Shown piece after piece: positions 51,460-63,838 of a stretch of DNA of 64,000 nt. The number at the start of each line of letters is the position of its first letter. Within the stretch, counting starts at the first letter, position 1. A program made the translations under genes and the position numbers. The notes under the pieces were generated by a model that saw only the letters and a list, made by a program, of their open reading frames with translations, searched no databases and was not told the origin of the DNA. This DNA comes from Tolypeutes matacus (Eukaryota > Chordata > Mammalia > Cingulata > Chlamyphoridae): the NCBI GenBank assembly GCA_026826555.1, contig JAKSZT010038599.1, positions 4,570,449 to 4,634,448 on the forward strand. Reading direction: 5' to 3'.

Positions 51460-51650
51460 AACTAGAACAATGTACGTTACTATTACAAGGTGGTAAGAAT
51501 ATGGTGATACATGGGGAAAAGACAATTAATGTAACTTATGGACTATAGTTAACAGCAATATTGTCATATTTTGCTTCAATATCCAAGAAGTTACTATACC
51601 AACGTTAAGGATAAATAATAGGAGAAAGGGATTTTTTCTTGTGGACTAAG
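51460..51650 (+). repeat. L1 3' UTR fragment, sense
   Basis: 'aattaatgtaacttatggactatagttaacagcaatattg' and 'ctataccaacgttaaggataaataatagg' match the sense L1 3' UTR series ('ggacttcagttaataataa...ccacactaatgcaagatgttaataata'). Confidence 0.6.
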
Positions 51651-52894
51651 GAAAATGTTCAAAATTTACTGGGGCAATGAATGCAAAACTCTGTGCTAAG
51701 CTTTTTCATGCAATAAAATAATATTTTATTTTATTTTTTGAAAAATTTTAGGTATATTTCTATACTTAGAAAAAAAATTGTCACAAATTACATCTTGCCA
51801 TAAAGAGATTTTATTGTTTTTTAAATGTTGCTATAGCAGTCAATCATATATGATGTCATTATTAGAGAATTGTAGGAAACTGCTGGCATCATTTAAAACC
51901 AGAATTACAAAATTAAACAATAACAACTTTATGATATTGATACTGAGTAGAGCTCTGTGTGTTTCAATTTAAAGGAAAGGAATTATATAATTAACCATGT
52001 GTATATGACTTATGAGATCACTCTTTCTTGAGCAAACCCACATCTATTATTCTAAAAAGAAGCTTAACTGAGGTGAATAGCAAACTAAACACCGTGAACC
52101 CCGGTTTCTGAAAACTTCTTTTAGCTCAGTTCTACAGTCAATGTCCATCATCAGTTGTTAATGCAACAATCTCTTTTTTACTTTTTTATCTTCAACAACA
52201 ACAACAAATACCCTTCTGAACAGAGTTGTCTGCTGCATCCTCCCAAGAATGCTCGGGCTTATGTGGCCAGGTGTGCACAACAGGAAGAAGTTAAGAGGAA
52301 ACCATCAGAATGATAACAATCGTGCCTTGATGAGTTCTTGTTATTTTAAGACACACCTGCTTCAAGTCAGCAGGATTTCTGAGGAAAATCAGAAATGTGT
52401 TGGATGTGTCCCAGAGCACATAAAAAGATTGAATTCAATTCTGTCTAGCTGGTGTTTAGAAATTTACAGCAGTGCTGAATAGGCTAAATGTCTTTCTTGC
52501 AAAATTCCAGAAGATACTGTATACTGGATTTGGCAGAAACAAATCGCCCTTGTTAAAAATGCATAACTCCCTCCTAGCCTTTACCTTCTTCCCCCTCCCT
52601 CCTGAATTGAGGTGCTGAACTTTACCAAAGCAGAAATATGAGGGAAAGATACACATATGCATTGTTTATAGCGAAAGATCGGTGTCTCTTCACAACCACA
52701 GGGTTAACTGATGATTCATAAAGCGCTAGTGTTTGTACTCAAAACCACAGGGATGAAAAGAAAGCATTACAGATACAAAAAATTAATACATATACACACA
52801 AACATATATTATGATCACACACATACGCAGAAAAATCACTGGGTAAGCAAACTAGATGCTGATATAACAAATTATAGTCACATTATTATTATTT
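51651..52894. other. Unassigned; looks single-copy
   Basis: No repeat recognised at about 52020-52680 apart from a short CAA repeat near 52194-52208. It could be unique or conserved DNA; not decidable here. Confidence 0.35.
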
Positions 52895-53214
52895 TTTAAA
52901 GATTTATTTTATTTACTTTATCCCCTCTCCCCCCCACCCCCCATCTGCTCATTGTTTGCTTGCCTTCTCCAGGAGGCACCAGGAGCCTAACCTAGGATCT
53001 CCTACATGGGAGGGGAGTGTCCTACAGCCTGAGCCACATCCACTCCCTGCGGGCTGCAGCTTCGGCTGGCTTGTGTAACCTGCTTGTTGCGGTGGGGGCA
53101 GAATCTAGCTTGTTGGACCAGAAGCTTGTCTACTTTTAGGAGGCACCATGACCCAATCCCAGGCCTCCCATGTGGTAAGCTGGCACCCAAGGAGTTGAGC
53201 CACATCTGCTTCCC
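52895..53214 (-). mobile_element. Dimeric tRNA-derived SINE, xenarthran DAS-like
   Basis: A T-rich start at 52895 is the SINE's A-tail. Two related units then follow: 'aggaggcaccaggagcctaacc...gagccacatccactccc' (52971-53048) and 'aggaggcaccatgacccaatcc...gagccacatctgcttccc' (53140-53214). These are antisense copies of the tRNA-like head, so the element is dimeric. CACATT at about 52880 and 53214 may be a short or eroded TSD. An 87-codon open frame here is chance. Confidence 0.8.
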
Positions 53215-54790
53215 ACATTGGTCTTTATACTTCCCCTTATATACTTCATAATCTCCAAAGAACATCCATTAATTTTACAATAAAAAAGTCAATAAAAATA
53301 TATTTGTTTAGTTGGGGAAGTGTAATACAGAAAATATAGAAATTGGAGCTATAGCCCAATTTAGGAAATTTAAATAACATTATTCATTGACTATTGTAAA
53401 ATACTAAAAGCTAAATATTTTCTACAATATTCTATATTCTGCATTATAATTTTCATGGGAAATTTGTAAGAGCACTAAAATAATATGTCAGTGAGATAAC
53501 TTTAAAGTAGGATTTTTTTCTAAGTTCTTGACAGAAATCTAAATGTATATGCATACATGCATCAGTACATATATTTTATTCCAAACAAACTTATAGTGCT
53601 TATTTAACTCAAAATGAAATAAAAAATTAGAGGGTGGCATGAAATAGAAAAAAATTGGCTGAGAAAAATGAGGTACAAACGAGGAGGGAAGTTTAAACAA
53701 TAAAAAGATTGTCTTAGTGACTATTTTCTTATTATTAGACAACAATTCATACTGAGATTTCTAGCAAAGACCACAAACAGGGCAATCAATTGCATGTTAT
53801 AAAATGAGTGTAAAATTAAAACAACCAAAACAACACAAGCAAGTTTGGCTGTGGCTTATGAGAATATCAATTACTCTACTGCCAGGGCTTTAAAAGGAAA
53901 AGACTTATATGGTCCTCATATATTTGATCAACGATTTGGTGTGAAAAACCTTACCTAAAAATATACTCATGGTAAATACAAAATGATTGTCTGAAAGGGT
54001 ATTTCTTATAGTACTTTAAGTAAATTTTTCAGGGAAAATCCCACCATATACTACAGTTTCAGCAGCTCCATTGGCAAAGAGCAGAGTTAGAAACCACAGA
54101 TTTTGTTGTTGTTGATGATGTTAACCTTTAAAATAAGAATAATAATCAAATTGATTTTTAGGGCTATTATGATATTTAAATAAGATAATAAGTTTTGATA
54201 AAAATCTAGCATACTAACCAGTCAATTAATATAGGTTATTATTACATATGAAATGGAAGGATTGCTCTATCTTTAGGAAATCATCCCAATTTTTTTCTCA
54301 TTCAATGAAATTTTTTTAGATATCTTGGGTTGCGCTATGTTCAAGTGAATACTCAGAAATTAGTTGATTAAGTGCACCAATTCTGTATGGTTACTAACTG
54401 CAAAGAAAGTCATAGTCTTTTTTTTTTTTTTTTTTTTACCATTTTGGCAGATAAATTGTGATAAGACTTTAATATGCTCACAAAAGATAAAAAGCCCTTC
54501 TGAACCATGAGTCTGAATGGAAAGTCACCTTATGTCTACAGATCTATGGAGACTTGGACCAAGGGAATACCTCTTGACAATTACTAGTCCAAAAATGGTT
54601 TTAGTCAGCTAATAATGTGTGTGACTGAAAACCTCAATTAATTTTATTCTACACTGGGAACCATGACTATTAATTAAGCTAAGAAAAATGTGAAGTAAGT
54701 ATATGAAGGTGTATAAACTATTAAAATTTTATATGTGTATATGTTTACAGATATAATTCATTACAGTAAATCACCTTTTTACATTTGACC
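53215..54790. other. Mostly unassigned; one possible A-tailed retrocopy
   Basis: A 21-T run at about 54418-54438 is preceded (read on the - strand) by about 80 bp containing ATTAAA some 30 bases before the tail. GAAAGTCA at 54405 and 54520 could be its TSD. Source transcript unrecognised. The rest shows nothing. Confidence 0.35.
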
Positions 54791-54886
54791 TATGATACTT
54801 TATTTTTTGTTTTGTTTTCCTTTATTAGAGCAGTTGTGGGTTTACAGAACAATCATGCATAAAATACAGGATTCCCATACACCACC

Positions 54887-55545
54887 TGTCTTAGTTTGCC
54901 ACAGGGCTGCTGATACAAAGTACCAGAAATGAGCTGGCTTTTATAATGGGAATTTTATTTGTGATAACAACTAGTTTGAGGCTGTAATATGTCCTAATGA
55001 AGGCATCAACAGAGATATTTTCACACCAAACTCAGCTACTAGTGATCCTGGCATCTGCCACATGGCAAACCAACATGGGAGCCGATCCCAGCTGAGGTCC
55101 CTGACTTCCTTTCCAGAAGCTGCCATCTCCCAGAGCTCAGCTATGGTAAACTAGGCATAGGACTTGTCTCTTCCTGGGTCTTCTCTCAGCTGGGCTGCTC
55201 TGTTTTCTTCCAGAGTTCATCTGTGGGCTATCAGGCATATAGGTCATCTTTTCAGCCTTGTGTTGCTTCAGGTCCCAGCCCCTTGGAGACTTTGTGCTTA
55301 AGCTTTGGCTGCTAGTGATCCTTGAGTCCTCTCTCATATGGCAGGATCCATTCTCTGTGTCCTCTTTTTATTTGTGTCCCTATTTATATAAGACCCAATA
55401 AGAAGGTGGAGACCTAACCTGAGTCACACTTCACTGACATAGTCCAATCAAAAGGTCCCCACATCTACAGGAACAGGTTAGTTCAAGAACATAATCTTTT
55501 ACTTTGTGGTATTACTAAAAGAACTTTAAACTCTTACACCATTCA
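54887..55545 (-). repeat. MaLR-type LTR (family C), inserted in the U6/L1 chimera
   Basis: A 659-bp LTR, + strand TGTCTTAGTTTGCC to CTCTTACACCATTCA, with a perfect 5-bp TSD CCACC (54882-54886 and 55546-55550). It shares the 'actgacatagtccaatcaaaagg' block with the 59.6-kb copy. Confidence 0.88.
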
Positions 55546-55562
55546 CCACCAATACCTTACAT

Positions 55563-55669
55563 AAAAATATGAAACATTTCATGAACTTAAATGCCATCCT
55601 TGCCCAGGGGCCAGGCTAATCTTCTTTGTATGATTCCAGTTTTATTATATGTGCTGCCAAAGCAAGCAC
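55563..55669 (-). pseudogene. RNU6P: U6 spliceosomal snRNA pseudogene
   Basis: The - strand gives a full-length 107-nt U6 copy. It starts GTGCTTGCTTTGGCAGCACA and keeps the central 'agaagattagcctggcccctgggcaaggatg' portion, which differs from the canonical ACAGAGA/AGC region at a few positions (ACAAAGA here). It ends in a short T-run. Roughly 13-15 substitutions are spread along it. There is no proximal sequence element or TATA box upstream, since it is flanked by a retrotransposition TSD. It is therefore a pseudogene and not a U6 gene. Confidence 0.9.
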
Positions 55670-55680
55670 TATGATACTTT

Positions 55681-58118
55681 CTCATGTAACCTCCAAATAT
55701 GTGAGAACTCTAAATATGACTATGACAAAATAGCTACTCTTAAGGTTCACATACATGTATAGGACTAACAACAAAAAAAACAAACAAACAAAAACTATAG
55801 ACACACACATATATAGGATTGTAGGATACAATAAAGAACAGGATTCAAAGTAGAGTTTTCAGGCTCCAGAACATTATAAAAAAATAGACTGTTAAAGAAA
55901 AAGAAAGTGTTAGAATATATATGCAATGGCTAAGAAAGAAAGTAAGCTTAAATAATTCTCTTTGATTTTGACCTGTAACAGGAAAGGCACATTATGTGAG
56001 TTGTCCTAAGAGAAGAGTGGATAAGGATGTCCTCAGTTTTCTAATTACTTTTATATATTGAGATTTGTGGCTATTTTTTATTTTAACTACGAAACATGTG
56101 TACTATGGAAAAGAGTCATGAAAAAATTATCTCAATGAAATTATGGATCAAAGATATTTCTAGTTACATATACACAAGGGAACAAATAGGAAAGAACAGA
56201 GTTGACACTTTTCATAGATCTGATATAAAACTATCATTTGCCAAATCACAAGGTAAAAATAATCACTATCTAGTCAGCTTCACAATAGAAAGCAGGCCCG
56301 AATTTCAAATATACTAAGAAGTTGCTTACAAATATGGGTTTACATGTAATATCTTTAAAAATGCAATTTGTTCTAAATATTTTTGTTTCTTGACATATAA
56401 GCTATTTTAATATCAAATTCTTTAAAATCTTATTTTTCACCAATATTTCAACCTTTTAAATTTCTGTCATGATTTATAATTTATTTAACATAAAAGATTT
56501 ATAGTAAATACTAATTTTTACACAAATAAATACAAAAATATTGATGCAAAATCTCATATTTTCTAGATTCGATGGTCTAATCACATCCTTTTGAGAGCAT
56601 TGGTATGCATATTGGGATGAGTGATTAGCTCTGTATGGTGTCATGGAAGAGGTTGGTTCCTGCACTGGGACTTCAAGGCTAGGAGGGATTCACTGGTTGA
56701 AGGTTAGTTATCTGACTGAGAATATGATATGCAGAGGCAAGGAACTACAATTTATCCTTAAGGACACAAGATGAGTATAATAGCATGGCATAATAGATTG
56801 CTTGGATATTTATTTTTATATCTGAAGGAGATTATATGTATCTTGTCATATTGTCAGATGTTCTTTTGTGATCTTCGTGTGCAAAGCCGCTCAAAGAAAA
56901 TAATTAAGAAGAAATTAAAAAATTTAAGAGGTAGAAGAGTCCAAAATGATCATGGAGGGGATGATTTTTAAACAATTGTTTTCAGCAGAAACGTATCTAT
57001 TGAAGACAAGAGGACAAATATTCAAAGGAGGGACGGGGTCATATTTTAATGAGAGTTGATATCGGGGATCCAAAGGAGCTCAGTCTCCCTCAACAAGGTT
57101 ACCTCCTTGTGTCATCCCCAAGTGAACGTTAAGAAATTCATAAAGTAGTTCCGGAGTTCAGTTTAAAAATTATATAATGCTAACTCCCCCTTTTACAGTT
57201 GAGCAAACTGAAAATGATAATGGGAAAATCATGTGCCTACATTCTCCATATTAACTAGAGAACTGAGACGAGAACTTGGAGTCTTTCTTTGGCTGAACTC
57301 ATTACACATCATTCCATAAAGAAGATACACTTTCTTAACTCACAACTAAATATATGCTGTTACTAATATAAACATGGTATTCCAAAAATTAAAAACTTGT
57401 AGTGAAATAGCAAGATCCACGGTAATGGATTAAGTAAACCATTTTATAACTGTTTTCTAGTTTTAAGTAACAAATAAAATTCCATGACATTTTTCAAATT
57501 GTTTGGTTTTAATGTTATCTAACTTTCTCAATTAAGCATCTTTTGCCAAATGGGATTCTACATAAATATATTTCAATACCTTTGATAGTTTTATTTTTAA
57601 TAGTCAAGTAAGTCATAGTAGATGTACTTACAAATCACTTTTAAAACAAAGCAGAGAGATTGATTTATTACTGTTTAACTGTTCTTGCTAAAAACTTTTT
57701 TTTGCTTATTCACACTTGCAGACCCTAAACCTTTTCAACTTTTTTTTTTCCATCAGAAAAGTTATTTGTTGGTGAACATCTGATGTAATTCGCTTGGCTC
57801 CTTGATTTATTTGATAACTCTGCCAAGTATATGAGATAATAAGGCTGAGGAATAGAGTAAATATCAAGGTACAATCATCCAAATGTAAGAGCATCCTCAT
57901 TTTATTTCTTAATTAGTGACCCAGAAAATGCTTGTTCAGTATGATAGTATCCTATGACTCTAGTACCTTGCCAACTTTAATCAAAATGCTGTTTACTATG
58001 GAAGGTAAATATATCTTTAAAATTAAATGTATTTAAATATAAAATATATAAGAGAACTCATATATTTACAAGAATTTGTTTACAAGAATTGAATTTTTAA
58101 AATGTGGTCTTTGGATAT
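55681..58118. other. Mostly unassigned; one MIR-like remnant
   Basis: At about 57150-57310 'cccccttttacagttgagcaaactgaaaatg' with 'gggaaaatcatgtgcc' and 'gagacgagaacttggagtc' looks like a MIR. An (AAAC)n run lies at about 55768-55794. No other feature seen. Confidence 0.4.
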
Positions 58119-58251
58119 AACTTAGGAACATTTTTATTTTTTTATTTTTTTGAGGTACTGGGGGCCAGGGATTGAATTTGGGACCTCCCATGTGGAAGGC
58201 AGGTACTCAACCCACTCGAGCCACATCTGCTCCCCAACTTAGGAACATTTT
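58119..58251 (-). mobile_element. tRNA-derived SINE (DAS-like) with perfect TSD
   Basis: The insert (58135-58235, about 100 bp) reads on the - strand as a tRNA-like head: GGGGAGCAGATGTGGCTCGA with an A-box-like 'tgtggctcgagtgg', a B-box-like 'aaattcaatccc', then AAAAAATAAAAA as tail. AACTTAGGAACATTTT at 58119-58134 and 58236-58251 is a perfect 16-bp TSD, so the insertion is fairly young. It is the monomer type related to the dimer at 52.9 kb. Confidence 0.9.
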
Positions 58252-59358
58252 AACAAATGACATTAGAAAACTTAAAGAGAAAAAAATGCAGTGACATAAA
58301 CTTATTACTTATTATAAAAATTTAAAATATAAATTTTAAGTTAAAATTACTATTTAATTTTAAAAGTAAGTTGTGAAAATTTCATGAAATGTGAATATAA
58401 TTCATACTCATGAATGATCAAAATATTTCTCTTTTGTCTGAATCTATAAATGGCTTAATCCCCTTTAATAAATAAATAAACTTATATTCTATTTGTTTTT
58501 AGAAATTACCAATTTTAGTTTCTAAAATTAAATAGTTGTCATTATGAAATTCTATGAAATCTTATCCTTTGTTTAATTGGACATTAAAGGCAATAATCAT
58601 TCATTCATTTAGGGAAAAAGCTACAAATAATGATATTTGTGAAGGGGGGGGAAGTGAGGTATATGGGAATATCCTATATTTTTTATGTAACTTTTCTGTA
58701 ACATAAAACTTCTTTAAAAATAGTTAAAAAAGAAGTCAATCATGTTTTATATTTTGTAATGTCTGATACAAGTTAAAAATAAAAACAATAATTATAATTA
58801 AGGAAATAATCATTCATTCTGTTATATTGCAAGATGACCTGAACAAAAATAAAAGCAAATTAAATGAAAAGAAAACTTTGTTTTACATATGTGAGCAAAT
58901 AAAAGAAATTCACTTACAGAAACAACCCACAACTAAAGAAATAATCACACTAAATGAGTATTCCGGTGATAGTGACATGAGGAAATTCCAGTGCACAAAC
59001 TTAAGAATTCATTAATTTAGAAAATAAGACATATACAAAAATTATCAAAATTCCAACTGTGTACATTAATATTAGTTGTTAAAAATAACACAATGCTTTT
59101 AATGAAAATATAATATGAACAAACAGCAATATCTTTAGAAACATATTTACAACTGATATATTAGTATAAATATGTAGATAAAAATAATCAACCTAAAATA
59201 TTAATTCCCTTTTCTTGCCTCCCTTTCATACAGAACTGAAAGGTCCAAACAGTGAAACATAGTAAGATACCTAATATTTACAAAGGTTCCATTATGTACT
59301 AAGCACCATTCTGAAATGTTTATATATTTGGTCTCATTTAAATTATCATGTTGTTGGT
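58252..59358. other. Mostly unassigned; an L1 3' tip
   Basis: At about 58640-58730 'ggaagtgaggtatatgggaatatcc' and 'tttttatgtaacttttctgtaacataaaacttctttaaaaatag' look like a sense L1 3' terminus. A diverged L2/MIR-type scrap lies at about 59275-59345. Confidence 0.4.
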
Positions 59359-60243
59359 CAAGGTTGACAAAATGCTGGCCAGGGGCCAAATCCAGCCTCT
59401 CACCTCTTTTTGTAAATGCACTTTTATTAGGCTATCACCATGCCTATTCGTTGGCATATTCTCTATAATTGCTTTCCTGGTATAATAGCAGAGTTCAGTA
59501 ATTGCAACAAAGACAGCATTGCCAGCAAACTCTAATATATTTATTATTTGTACCTTGCCATAATTTGAATTTTGTGAATCCCAGAAAATATTACATTCTT
59601 GGACTAACCCATTCCTGTAAGCATGGGGTCCTTTCATTGCATCTAATTCTGTTAAGGGACCTTGATTACATCACTTGATTATTGGATTGCTTTGGGGCTT
59701 TTGATTGGACTATGTCAGTGAGGCATGACCCAGGTTGGGTCTCTTCCCTTTTTCTGGGTTTTATATAAACTGCAAACACACAGAGAGAAAGCCAGCCACC
59801 ACTTTGACATTACCATGTAAGAGAAAGGTAGAAACCTGAAAGGCTGAAAGAGGAGCTGGAGGCTGAAAACAGCAGAGAAGCTGAAAGCGACAGGCTCAGG
59901 AAGAGATGATCCCTGTGCCTGATTGCCCAGAGCTCAGCTCCAGGAGATGGTAGGTCTGGAGGGGAAGGCAGCTGCCTCCACAGAGACTGACTGCCATCTT
60001 GCCTTGCCACATGGCAGGATGCAGGATAAAGTAGCTGACTTTAGCAAGAAAGTACCTCTGATAATACTTTGATTTGGACATTTCACAGCCTTGGAACTGT
60101 AAACTTTTACCCCAAATAACTTCTTTTTATAAAAGTCAATGCCTTATAAAAGCCAACCTTATAAAAAAAAACCATGGTAATTTTGCATTGGCAGCTTTGC
60201 AGACTAAGACAGCCTTTTTACAAAAAAAGTTTGACAACCACTG
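59359..60243 (+). mobile_element. MER5A (hAT-Charlie) DNA transposon, split by an LTR
   Basis: Left part 59359-59555: 'caaggttgacaaaatgctggccaggggccaaatccagcc', 'tttgtaaatgcacttttattaggctatcaccatgcc', 'cagcattgccagcaaactctaatatatttatt'. Right part 60212-60243: 'tttttacaaaaaaagtttgacaaccactg'. Together they cover MER5A from its 'cagggttggcaaac' start to its 'aaaaagtttgccgacccctg' end. It is a non-autonomous element without coding capacity. Confidence 0.88.
59556..60211 (+). repeat. MaLR-type LTR (family C), inserted in MER5A
   Basis: About 656 bp, from TGCCATAATTTGAATTTTGTG to GCAGACTAAGACA. It includes a TATA-like 'gttttatataaactgc' near 59760 and the 'tttgattggactatgtcagtgagg' block. Flanks TACCT and GCCTT are imperfect as a TSD. 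Confidence 0.8.
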
Positions 60244-60717
60244 ATATAAATGATATGATCTCCATTTTAAATGAGAATCACTATCAGGATGGAAGACACA
60301 AATTATAAACCATGAAATCAAAGAGAAAACCTAATTCTGATTGGATCTAGGTGTTCTTGTTTCTTATATAATACAACATAGAGGTTAAAAATGCAAGTTC
60401 ACAAGGTCAGTTTGGTGTAATTTTTTCTTTCAATAGCTGTTCATGCATAAATATTTTGGGAGTTTTACTTGACTAAAGCTCAGTGACTTTATAGAGAAAT
60501 AGAATCCAGCCCTCAGGCTTTACCATATATACGCTACTATATACAATATGACATTTAATTTTCAGTATCTCATTCATTTGTTCCTCCATCCTTCCAGTTA
60601 AAATGGAAAGAATGTCCCTTTTTCTGTCTGTAACTTTTCTATTCACTCTCCTTTCAGTCTTCTTTCTGACAATACAAGGTCCTTCCTCTGTTTATTAGTC
60701 TCTCTCTTCATAGACAC

Positions 60718-60748
<31 letters not shown>

Positions 60749-60769
60749 AATGCTTGCAATTAATGTATT
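60244..60769. other. Unassigned; contains a T24A9 run
   Basis: Poly-T at 60718-60741 passes directly into A9 (60742-60750). No retrocopy body was recognised. The CT-rich part before it could be L2. Confidence 0.4.
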
Positions 60770-61300
60770 TTTTTTTCACCTCTTATTTACTCCTCAACTC
60801 ATGTGTCTGGCTTCTGTTCCATCCAATCCTCTGAAATGGTCATGGTCAAGGTCAGTAAGGATAGTCTTATTGCTGAGATCATTAGACATTTTTCAATCTT
60901 TATCTTAGTGTCACAACTATATTTTATAATATTGGAAACTCCATTGATATTGAAAATAGTTCATCTCCTTGGTGTTTTAAAAGTCACACTTCTAAAGTAT
61001 CTCCCTATTTTTCAGGCAGCTGCTCTTATTCTCCTTTTACAGTATCTGTTTCTCCGGTCATGTACAAATGCTAGTGTTCATAATATTCAGTAACCAAACT
61101 TGACTTTTCATTCTGCATCTTCTCCAAAAGTAATTTTATTGACTATCATGTCTTTAATTTAATATCTATATAAATCATAAATATATGTTTTAGTCCAGAT
61201 TTTCTCCTAAGCTTCAGAATTATTTATCTAATTGCATTTTCTATATAGTCAATTATTACCCCATAGTAGTAAGCATCTCAAAACTAACATGTTCCAGTAT
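60770..61300 (+). repeat. L2 ORF2-region remnant, sense
   Basis: 'ttccatccaatcctctgaaatggtcatggtcaaggtcagtaaggatag', 'cagacatttttcaatctttatctt'-like words and, later, 'gcatctcaaaactaacatgttcca' follow the sense L2 ORF2 series. A 96-codon open frame (60803-61093) falls within it and is a decayed remnant, not a gene. Confidence 0.75.
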
Positions 61301-61659
61301 AGTGCCATTATAGCTCTGTAAAATCTTCTCTCAGGTGCTGTGCCTTCTATCATGGTGAAAGGCATTTCTTTTACCCTGGCTCAAGGCAGGCAGAAACCTG
61401 AATATAACACCCAAGGCTGTATAAAATTATAATGCCAAACTATTAATTAAAATGACAAATAGTAGCCATGGAGCAGAGTTGGCAAGTTCATCTTTGTTGA
61501 TTGATGTTTTTTTCCCACTTAAGGCAAATTAAAATGGAAAAAAAAATCGAAATTCATAAAGCCTTTTGCAAAGCATGAATTCATAGACAACTTTATTTCA
61601 TTCAGGTTTGGATTCCACTTGATAAAACAAAACTGAAGGTGAATATTTGTGTAAAATAT
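61301..61659. other. Unassigned sequence
   Basis: No gene or repeat recognised. Confidence 0.4.
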
Positions 61660-62020
61660 TCTTATATATGGTGATATATAAATTACCAAACAACTCAAAT
61701 GTCAGACAAAAGGTCTGTTAAATTAAATTTCAGAAAGCTAAAAAAATATTCCACTTTTGTTTTTTTGTCATTCATTTAATAATAATGATATGGGAAATGC
61801 TCATAATTAAGTGAAATAAAGGAAGTTTCAGGACAGCATCCATATAATAATCTCATAGATATATGAATTTTTATACATATACATAATACCATATGCAAGT
61901 ATTATGATCTCTATTATACCTATAGATGTATAGATGCATATATATATTTATATATATTATTATCTAAGTATATTTTTGCAGGTACAAACTAATATTACTA
62001 TAGGATAACCTAGTTTTCAT
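61660..62020 (+). repeat. L1 3' UTR fragment, sense
   Basis: 'accaaacaactcaaatgtcagacaaaaggtctgttaaattaaat', then 'aatgatatgggaaatgctcataattaagtg', corresponds to the sense L1 3' series ('caacctaaatgtccatcaataggggaatgg...gacatgggaaaatgctcatgatat'). An AT-rich tail follows. Confidence 0.7.
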
Positions 62021-62329
62021 AATCTTGCCATTTTATTTGAGCATGTTAATATAAGCATTTGCTTTCTTGATTTTATCACGTTGTGTCACTGATATTCTGG
62101 TAGGATTGGAGTGAAAATTTATTTTAAAAATCAAAAATAGACCCTGGGTATACACAAAATAAGATAACACTGAAACATTGAAGGCAATATTCTATCAGTG
62201 TTTCTATGATGGGAATATAGGTACAAACAAGAGAGTAAAATTCCTAGAATTTACAGCTATTGTATAGGCAAAAATAAACAAAAAAATATGTACAAAACAT
62301 TTCAGATAGTGATAAAATACAGCAGAATT

Positions 62330-62590
62330 TCTAAGAGAGTCTCTGAGAGGGCTCTGTTAATGCAATCAGGAATGACTTCTCTGAAAGGCTGACTTTGAAC
62401 TGAGATCTAAGGTAAATCAGGGAAAGGACCTCATGAAGACCTGGGGAAAGAGCATTCTGGCAGAGGCAGCAATTGCAAAGGCCTTCAAATAGGAGCAACT
62501 GTACAGTACAACAGTTGTGGCTGGAACATAGTGAACAATGGGGAAATATAGGAAATGCAACCAAAGTTGTGGGCAGGGTGTCAGGAAAGA
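62330..62590 (-). repeat. L2, antisense
   Basis: 'tgacttctctgaaaggctgactttgaactgagatct', 'ggggaaagagcattctggcagaggcagcaattgcaaaggcc' and 'gtggctggaacatagtgaac' reproduce the antisense L2 3' region closely. Confidence 0.88.
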
Positions 62591-62699
62591 AAGATCCCTG
62601 GATATTTTCACAATTCAGGGATTTCTGAGCAAAGAGCAGGAGCATGTGGTTTAAGGATGATTGACTAGGGACCTAACATTAGAGATCTCCAAATAGACA

Positions 62700-62960
62700 T
62701 TAAGACTTATCTCTCCCCAGAGACAAGAGTTTACCTTCCAGGGGAAAGAAACACAGACCCTCCCTTCCTCTCCCCAGAGAGGATTTGTTTACCTCCCAGG
62801 GCCAATTTTCTCTCCCTATCTCTAGAGAGGAGGGACAGATGTGCCAGCCCTCCTACATAAGCTCTGAGTTCCATAATTTCATTTTTCCTCCCCTGCAGTA
62901 TCCATATGCAAGGGACATCAGGTCCTGAGGAGGAATTAGGCATAAGCAATCGGTGTTGAG
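62700..62960. repeat. Degenerate tandem duplication, family unknown
   Basis: TCTCCCCAGAGA followed by 'gtttaccttccaggg' (62712) recurs as 'tctccccagagag...gtttacctcccaggg' (62770), a period of about 58 bp. A third weaker copy begins near 62808. GC content is above the local average. It could be part of an unrecognised LTR. Confidence 0.5.
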
Positions 62961-63229
62961 ATGTTCTGAGTGCTTAATTCATCTCTTTCTGATCCAGAAG
63001 CTCATGTCTCCTGCTAGAATAGATAAATAAATATAAAGACTTAACACCAGAACCATAACCCTTTACCTCTCTGATAAGGTGGTTGATAATTTTCACATGA
63101 AAGATAGTGGTTACTTTGCCCAAAGTGGTAAGGTATGGAGATTTTAACTAGAAGGACTAATAGGGATCTACCTTGAATGTAAAGCTGATGGAAGTCACCT
63201 ACACTATTTACACTAAATGCTTAACTGGA
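62961..63229. other. Unassigned sequence
   Basis: Nothing recognised. Confidence 0.35.
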
Positions 63230-63838
63230 CTTCCTACTTCCAACCTTTCTCATCTAGAGTTGTCATAGAGCAGCCAGAGAAATTTCTTTAAAGTCATAAT
63301 TCAGATCATATTATCTCTTCTCAACCCATTAATGTGATCCCTTCTCAATCACAGTATTATCCCAAAGTCCTTACTCCTTACCATGCCCCACAATATTCCA
63401 CATGAATTAATCCCTGCCCCCCCCCCACCATATCTCTCCCATGCATTTCCCACCATATTATAATATTATCATTCTAGCCACAATGACTCCTATTCTTTCT
63501 TTCTGGCATATAGGGGACACTAATACCTCAGAGTCTTGGCAAATTTACCTCTCTTTGGAAAGTTCTTGCTTCAGGTACCTGCACAACTTACTCCCTCACT
63601 GCATACAGAATTTTGTTCAAATGTCTCAGCAGAGTTTAGTTCTTATCTTTAAAATTTTTTCACAGCACTTATGAACATTAGCCATATTTTACGTATTTAT
63701 GTGTCTGCTTTGTCTGTTTTTTCACTTGAATACCAAACCAAGAGTACAGTTTTCTACTGCTTAATTCCTGGGCCTTAGCAAAGTGCTTGGTATTAAAGTT
63801 TTTGAATATATGATGAATGAATAAATAAATGTATTAAT
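63230..63838 (+). repeat. L2 3' end, sense
   Basis: A long well-ordered match to the L2 3' end: 'agcagccagagaaatttctttaaagtcataattcagatcat', 'caaagtccttactccttaccatgcccc', 'ttcaaatgtctcagcagag', 'tttttcacagcacttatgaac', and 'gtgcttggtattaaagtttttgaatatatgatgaatgaataaa' as the terminus. Confidence 0.9.

Larger units (their letters stand above)
54791..55680 (-). mobile_element. U6 snRNA/L1 chimeric retropseudogene, split by an LTR
   Basis: TATGATACTTT at 54791-54801 and 55670-55680 is a perfect 11-bp TSD (12 if a flanking C is counted). Between them, in - strand order, are a full-length U6 snRNA copy (55669-55563), a short stretch of antisense-oriented L1 3' UTR (55562-55546 and 54886-about 54820), and an A-rich tail. 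U6 starts exactly at the TSD and joins L1 at its own 3' T-run. This is the known structure made when L1 reverse transcriptase switches template from L1 RNA to U6. The LTR at 54887-55545 came later. Confidence 0.88.
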